Notes under the pieces: generated by a model
Told to the model about the DNA's origin: nothing
What the model saw: the letters and a program-made list of their open reading frames with translations, nothing else
The model's database searches: none
DNA from: Celoporthe dispersa
Lineage: Eukaryota; Ascomycota; Sordariomycetes; Diaporthales; Cryphonectriaceae
Assembly (NCBI GenBank): GCA_016584495.1
Contig: WAID01000015.1
Span: 1,922,501 to 1,986,500 of the forward strand
Direction of reading: 5' to 3'
Length of the DNA: 64,000 nt
Shown here: positions 58,725-64,000 of the stretch, in pieces
Position numbering within the stretch: position 1 is the first letter of the stretch
Layout of the letters: every line of letters starts with the position of its first letter
Program-made: the position numbers and the translations under genes

Positions 58725-59985
58725 TGTTGCGAGGCTGCGATATCTGGAACCTGTTATCGGTGGTGCCGGGACAGCTGCAGGCTTGTGACTGGCCTGGAAG
58801 GAGGTTATGTGATGACTGTGTTGTCGCCGTCGATGAGGATCGTGACGGTGCTGATGATACTGATGATGATAGGCAGCGAGGTCGTACTTGCTGAGGTTGG
58901 GAGATTGTGGTGGTGCCCGCTCGGTGGCAAGAGCAACGGCGCAAAGTCTAATATTTGTACGGCAGGCGCCGAAGGTTTCAGCACAGCGCAGGCCGAGGCT
59001 AGCAGGAAACGGTGGCATCGGGCATTTGTCAGGCACAGGACCCCCGACCCGCGCACAGGTTGGAGCTGAGGAATGTGCGGGCTTGGATCGTGACGGCGCG
59101 CCTCCTGCCAGGGCAACGAAGAGCCTGTCCTCCGTGTCTCTTGTGCCAACAGCGGTCCCTGCTGGGCAGCTCGGCGGGCAGCAGCGTACGAAAGCGGTCC
59201 TCGGTGGTGCTGACACGGTGGACTGCTGGCCTCCTCCCAGATCCCAAGGCTCGTCGCGTCAGGTCAGCTTCTTGCTGGCTGTTGAGCCTCGGCCTCGGAG
59301 GGACCCCAAAATTACGGGCCCCTCTTGTCTGCAAACAGCCTAGTGGAGGCGGGTGGGCGGGTTCCTGAATTCCCTCCCTTGCTCCCTCCGCCGGAGGATC
59401 CTGACAGCCTGACCAGGTACCAGCCATCCCGGCTGATCCTGGGGCTGTGCCAGCCAGTGCCTGGTGTCTGTCATATGACAAGCTCACCAGTGGGCAGTCC
59501 TGGCAGCGCACTCACCCGGTGCATTGCATCTCCTTGCTGTGCTCTGGTGTTACAGAGCTGTTTCAAGACCAGGCTGATGGGAAAGCACCTGGCACGCTGG
59601 GATGGATGGGGCTCAGAGGAGGACCTCGAGATACTGCCACAGGGGGGGGGGGGCCTGGCTGTCATGGCGGGGTAGCTCTGCTGATAAGCTGATAAGCAAC
59701 CATTCCCTCGTGTTTACCACAGGTGAAGAATAAAGCCACGCGAGGCACAACAATACTATGTTGTTGTGTGCTGTGCTGTGACTGAAGCCCAAGTGCCCCT
59801 CTCTGGCCTTCAATATGGCTATTCTGTCCCATGAGCTAGCTCTCTTGTGGCAGAGCCGAAAGAGCCCTTGTTTACTTACCCCTCATGAGCCCAGGCAACA
59901 ACACCCAGCGCGCCTCCCTCCAAACAACAAAGCCCAGACTGCACCTTCCTAAAACCTGCCGATCTTCATTCTGTTGAGGTTGAAT
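58725..59985. promoter_or_regulatory. Shared divergent promoter region of glutathione peroxidase and TDA3-like genes
   Basis: The glutathione peroxidase gene (leftward) and the TDA3-like gene (rightward) start at the two ends of this 1.26-kb stretch. It contains no supported gene; the open frames have no domain. It must hold both promoters, but no individual site can be named with confidence. Confidence 0.5.
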
Positions 59986-60042
59986 ATGGATGTGGCCCAG
60001 ACAAGGAATATCGTCATTGTCGGTACGTGCCTGGCCCTGGGA

Positions 60043-60095
<53 letters not shown>

Positions 60096-61727
60096 ATTAT
60101 TCTATACCTGCTAGTCATTCATCCATCAAGCAACACGTGTGGCTTACCCCAGATACTGAGAGGCCCAGGTGGTGGAGTCATTGGCTCGACAGCTGCCTAT
60201 TACCTGACCCGCCACCCCAGGTTTGACCCCTCCAGACACACAATCACCCTCCTGGAGGCCACCTCCATAGCAGCAGGCGCGTCAGGGAAGGCAGGTGGCC
60301 TGCTGGCCCTGTGGGCCTACCCAGAGTGTCTGGTCCCGCTGTCGTACCGCCTTCATAGGGAACTGGCCGATGAGCACGGCGGGGCTGAGAGATGGGGCTA
60401 CCGCCGTGTCAAGTGCGGCACCGTAGGCGCCATCGTGAGGCCGGCTGATCTGGAGGAGGCTGCCCGAGACACCACCAATGGAGACACCAAGGGCGCAGTC
60501 ACAGGGCCGCCACCTGCAACTGCACCTTGGCCTGCACCTGCGCCGACGGCGGCATCGGCACCGGGCATACCCAGCAGGCCGAGCCAGACCGAGGTCAAGG
60601 TTGAGAACGGCACCCAGGCCGGGCCAGGCGAGGAGCAGCCGGCAGCCAGGGGGGAGAAGGAGTGGGAGAGGCTGCCCAAACAGGACGCGGCCGCAGCCTC
60701 ACTCCTGTCCGACTCGGCCCTGCCGCCCGACCTCGACTGGATCGATCCCAAGCTTGTCCAGTACTACGAGGAGATGGGCCGCCGCGGCTTCACCGAGACG
60801 GCCCAGGTGCACCCTCCACTTCACGACCGCCATGGCCGAGCTCGCCCGCGCCGCAGGTGTCGACATCCGCCTGGGTGCCAGGTTCATCAGGGTCAGCCCC
60901 GCCGAACCAACCTCCTCCTCCTCGTCGTCGTCGGGCCTCCTGAGCGTCGAGTATGAGGACCGTGCCCACGGCGACGCGACCAGGACGGTCGACGGCGTGA
61001 CGGATGTGATCGTCGCTGCGGGGCCGTGGACGGGCGGCCTGCTGCCGCGGAGCAAGGTGGAGGGCCTGCGCGCGCACAGTGTCGTGTTCGAGGCCGATGT
61101 GACCCCGTACGCCGTGTTCACGGACATCCAGCTGCCGGCCAGCTACGTGCCCGAGCACAGGGCGAGGGCCGGCCAGAAGCGGAAGCACAAGGGCAACGTG
61201 GACCCGGAGGTGTACGCGAGGCCGTTTGGGGAGGTCTACGCCTGTGGTATGCTCACTCCTCTCTTGTCCCTGTCCACCTGCTTCTCGCTCTCTCTCTCTC
61301 TGTCTCTGTCTCTGTCTCTGTCTGTATCCATAGGTCCTGGCTGACCAGACATCTCCGCAATCACCCCGTTCCAGGCGAGCCCGACAAGACTGTCCCCCTC
61401 CCGTCGACCGCAGACCAAGTCCAGACCGACGAAGCCCAATGCGACGACCTGGCCGCCTACCTAGCCACCATCTCCCCCACCCTCGCCGCCGCGCCCGTCC
61501 GCGCCCGCCAGGCCTGCTACCTCCCGCAGCACGTGCGCTTCGGCACCGAGCGCGGCCCTCTCATCGGGCCGACCTCGACGCCCGGCGTGTGGGTGGCCTC
61601 GGGCCATACCTGCTGGGGGATTCAGAACGGGCCTGCGACGGGGTACCTGATGGCGGAGTGGATCCTGGACGGGGCGGCGAGGGCGGCGGATATTGATGTT
61701 TTGCATCCTGCCAAGTTCAGGGTGTGA
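59986..61727 (+). CDS. TDA3-like FAD-dependent oxidoreductase (DAO fold), one frame break
   Basis: This three-exon gene has exons 59986-60022, 60169-61246 and 61375-61727. The product (about 489 aa) has the FAD-dependent DAO-family fold. The dinucleotide motif VIVGGGVIGSTAAYYL is assembled across intron 1, followed by LLEATSIAAGASGKAGGLLALW. The C-terminal part PGVWVASGHTCWGIQNGPATG is typical of TDA3-like proteins. Yeast Tda3 is a putative oxidoreductase implicated in late endosome-to-Golgi transport; the substrate is unknown. A Pro/Ala-rich insert lies near residues 165-210. Intron 1 contains (CT)n(CA)n and intron 2 contains (CT)n and TGTCTC repeats. The frame breaks at about 60811-60816, between FTETAQVHP and HFTTAMAELARAAG (net one base extra, or two missing). 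The sequence after the break is well conserved, so error is likelier than decay. The start ATG lies 12 codons before the first splice site. Confidence 0.82.
60045..60095. repeat. (CT)n(CA)n microsatellite in TDA3-like intron 1
   Basis: About sixteen CT units pass into about ten CA units inside the 146-nt intron 60023-60168. This is simple sequence, likely to vary between strains without affecting the protein. Confidence 0.85.
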
Positions 61728-62374
61728 GGCGGTAGGCGGGAGGCGATGGGAAGGTGCGGAAAGAAAGGAGGAGCGAACAAAAGCCACCGAGATATAGGGT
61801 CGCCCACAATGAATGAGGAGGGAGGAGGACATCTGACAGGCCATGGGCCGGTCTAGCTGGCACCGAACGCTGAGAGGACCTACCTGGCTCGCGATATGGC
61901 TCGAGACGAGACCAATAGCTCCAACAGTCTGGCATGCTGGCTCTCTCAAGTAGCGCTGTTTATGATGATTCTCTACACAGTATTACACCATCTCAGAAAC
62001 CACAGCAGCAAGTGGCGGCAGCGGCAGAAAGCACAAACTGGATGATGAGTGACGACGGATACGTCTTTCTAAATTCATATAACCTTGACGGGTCAGAAAG
62101 GCAGCAGTCTCTCTTTTTTTTTTTTTTTTTTCCTCTTTCTCGTTTCGTCTATGTACATGCATTAGAACCCCATACTCTATCTTGCGGGTTCGATTGTGGG
62201 GGAGAGAGAGAGAAAGAGAAAAAAAAGAGAGCGAGAGAGCCAGGGTCCGAGCCGGGGAGGGGAGCGATCAGAAGGTGCAGGCAGGGACAAAGAGAAGAAA
62301 GAAGGCCGCGGGGCGAGGGAGGGAGGGAGGAGAAAGGGAGAGCATCCCGGGGGGGGAGGGGCGGTCCCGACTCC
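61728..62374. other. Convergent intergenic region between TDA3-like and aldolase genes
   Basis: Both neighbours end here, so it should hold two 3' UTRs. It contains a run of about 20 Ts (62113-62132) and purine-rich DNA (62199-62344). No gene is supported. Confidence 0.5.
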
Positions 62375-63347
62375 TCACAGCGACTTCTCGATGTCCATGG
62401 CCTCCCTGATGCCGTCCTCGATGGCCTGGACCCTCACCTTCTCCAGCCTCCTCAGCGGCCTGCGGCCCCAGCCGCCGTAGCCAAAGTAGCTCTGGATGGC
62501 CTGCTTGGTGCCGGGGACGGCGGCCTTGGTCAGGACCCAGTCGCACTTGCTGAGGACCTTCTGCAGGGCCTCGGCCTCGTCCCGCTTGCCCTCGGCGAAG
62601 AGGGTCCACACGCGCACGCAGAGCTTGGGCATGACGTTGGCGCCGCCGGCGATGATGCCGCTGCCGCCGCTGACGAGGGTCTGGGTGGTGAAGTCGCAGA
62701 TGCCGCCAAAGGCCATGTAGCCGCTGCCCTCGGACCAGGGGGGTCTTGGCGTCGGTGGCCAGGGCGACGCGGGTCAGCTTGCCGGTGTTGCCGCAGGTGA
62801 ACTTGGTGCCGACGATGTTGGGGTGCCGGGCGAGCTTGATCAGCAGGTCCGAGTCCATGTCGATGCCGGCCACGGCGCCCGGGTAGTTGTACAGGATGAG
62901 CGGGAGGGGCGACTCGTCGGCCACGGCGGTGAAGTAGCCGTAGACGGCCTCCTCGTCCATGAGGCCGCGGAAGTACGAGGGCGGGAGCAGGAGGACGTAG
63001 TCGCCGCCGGCGCTGGCCGACAGCCTGCACAGCTCGATGGTGCCCTTGACGGAGCCCTCGGTGGCGCCCACGACGATGGGCATGTCCCTGAAGCCGGCCT
63101 CGTCTAGGGCCTCGCGGGTCGCGGTCGTCACCGCGAGCTTCTCCTCGCGCGTGCAGTGTGCCGCCTCGCCGTTGGAGCCCATCACCACGAGGCCCGCCAG
63201 GCCGTCCCTCGCCAGCCTGGCCGCGTGCTTCTTGATGGTGGGGATGTCGAGCTCCTCGGTGTCCGGGTCGAAGAAGGTCATGGTCGGGGCGTAAATGCCG
63301 CAGGGCATCGCCCGGCGGGGGGCCGCGTGTCCGTTGGGGACAGCCAT
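62375..63347 (-). CDS. Dihydrodipicolinate synthase (DapA)-family aldolase, one frame break
   Basis: This intronless minus-strand gene encodes about 323 aa of the class I, DapA-type (beta/alpha)8 aldolase/lyase family. The Schiff-base lysine is Lys182 in VGTKFTCG, and the assisting tyrosine is Tyr153 in LYNYPG. The phosphate/carboxylate-binding segment is GSNGEA (residues 57-62), where bacterial DapA has GTTGE. Filamentous fungi make lysine through aminoadipate, so a DapA role is unlikely. Fungal members are more often 4-hydroxy-2-oxoglutarate, 2-keto-3-deoxy-sugar acid or similar aldolases; the substrate cannot be read here. The frame breaks at the G6 run 62738-62743 (C6 on the coding strand, one base too many). 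The family sequence SEGSGYMAFGGICDF continues in the next frame. The start at 63347 gives MAVPNGH just before the conserved PCGIYAPTMTFF. Confidence 0.87.
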
Positions 63348-64000
63348 AGCTGGTAAGGTCTGTGTGTGGAGGAGAGAGAGAGAGAGAGGGGACGGGAAGG
63401 TGTTTGATGCTTTGGAGGAGAGGTTGCTGGGAGGGCCGGAGGAGCAGGAAGGAGGAGGAGGATAGTGGGGAGGGATAAAAAAATAAAAGGGAAGCGAGGG
63501 TATCTCGGGGGAGGGAGGAGAGTTTTGGGAAGACGATGGAGAGAAAAACCTAGAGACGACAAGCCTTGTTATATATGTGCCCAGGGGGTGCTTCCGGGTT
63601 CTCTTGTCCTCGACACGGGCACGGGCACGTTAGACGTCTTTTCCATGAGCTAATAATTTGCCGGGCCGGTAGCGGGGACAGTAAGGAAGTTTGAGGTCCC
63701 ATTTGGAGTGGGTGGTCGTAAGGACATTGGCCCGAGAGCAGGGAGCGAGCCACATCAGGCTACCACACGTGCCACGCTGGTGGTGGTCCTCCGACTACCA
63801 CCACTGCTACTGCTCACTAGAGCCCGGACGAAAAGAGAGAGAGAGAGAGACAGACAGAGAGAGGAAAGGATTTTGATCACGAGCGGTGGTAAACAGGGAT
63901 GAGAGAAGGCCGTGGAAGGATCTGAGGAAGACGACGGGTCCTGAGGCCCAAGGGCGCGCGTGGGGTGTCGCACCTCCAGGCCCTCGCCCCGGAGCAAAAC
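63348..64000. promoter_or_regulatory. Upstream region of the DapA-family aldolase gene
   Basis: No gene is supported up to the window end. On the coding (minus) strand a CT repeat at 63371-63388 lies close to the start codon, as in several genes of this window, and a T/A-rich patch at 63476-63488 could include a TATA-like element. A second (GA)n run lies at 63833-63850. Confidence 0.4.

Noticed and set aside
58128..59216. 362-aa open frame on the minus strand
   Set aside because: It fuses promoter, exon 1, intron and an off-frame part of glutathione peroxidase exon 2; the spliced model gives a complete 170-aa enzyme.
62180..62205. GGGTTCGATTGTGGGG as a possible tRNA T-arm
   Set aside because: The T-stem does not pair properly and no acceptor, D-arm or anticodon arm is found upstream.
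61934..62800. 288-aa open frame on the plus strand
   Set aside because: Contains a Phe run from poly-T and then runs antisense through the aldolase gene; no domain.

Overview
The window is nuclear DNA of a filamentous ascomycete (Pezizomycotina, most likely a Sordariomycete). Genes are GC-rich. Most introns are 50-190 nt, with GTAAGT/GTGAGT-type donors, CTAAC/CTGAC-type branch sites and CAG/TAG acceptors. The gene content is typical of the group: AA11 chitin monooxygenase, NmrA-like protein, Zn2Cys6 regulator, TDA3-like oxidoreductase. There are no operons, Shine-Dalgarno sites or CRISPR arrays, and I found no tRNA or rRNA genes. The sequence alone does not fix the genus.

I support eleven protein genes and one decayed gene. 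From left to right: APC/C subunit Cdc16/Cut9 (444-2425, +); NmrA-like NAD(P)-binding protein (3228-4190, +); AIG2-like gamma-glutamylcyclotransferase-fold protein with an 8-nt microexon (5037-6008, +); secreted AA11 LPMO (11669-12850, +); the giant SAGA/NuA4 subunit Tra1 (14349-26144, +); acetoacetyl-CoA synthetase (27020-29497, +); secreted type-B carboxylesterase (31795-33381, +); an MFS-transporter relic (about 34411-35085, +); a Zn2Cys6 regulator resembling PRO1/NosA/RosA (40683-43453, -); glutathione peroxidase (57863-58724, -); TDA3-like FAD oxidoreductase (59986-61727, +); and a DapA-family aldolase (62375-63347, -).

The genes do not form a pathway or cluster. They mix core housekeeping (APC/C, Tra1), carbon metabolism (acetoacetyl-CoA synthetase, aldolase), redox defence (glutathione peroxidase), secreted hydrolytic and oxidative enzymes, and regulation. 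I see no secondary-metabolite backbone gene, defence island or transposon.

Two features stand out. First, five of the eleven genes, including the essential cdc16, each carry one frame break, mostly at short G/C runs, while family-like sequence continues in the next frame. This looks more like consensus sequencing error than decay, so predicted proteins should be read across the breaks. Second, gene spacing is very uneven: three long gene-poor stretches (6.0-11.7, 35.1-40.7 and 43.5-57.9 kb) are full of purine/pyrimidine tracts and microsatellites. The 14.4-kb stretch lies directly upstream of the Zn2Cys6 regulator. I found no clearly novel biological system.
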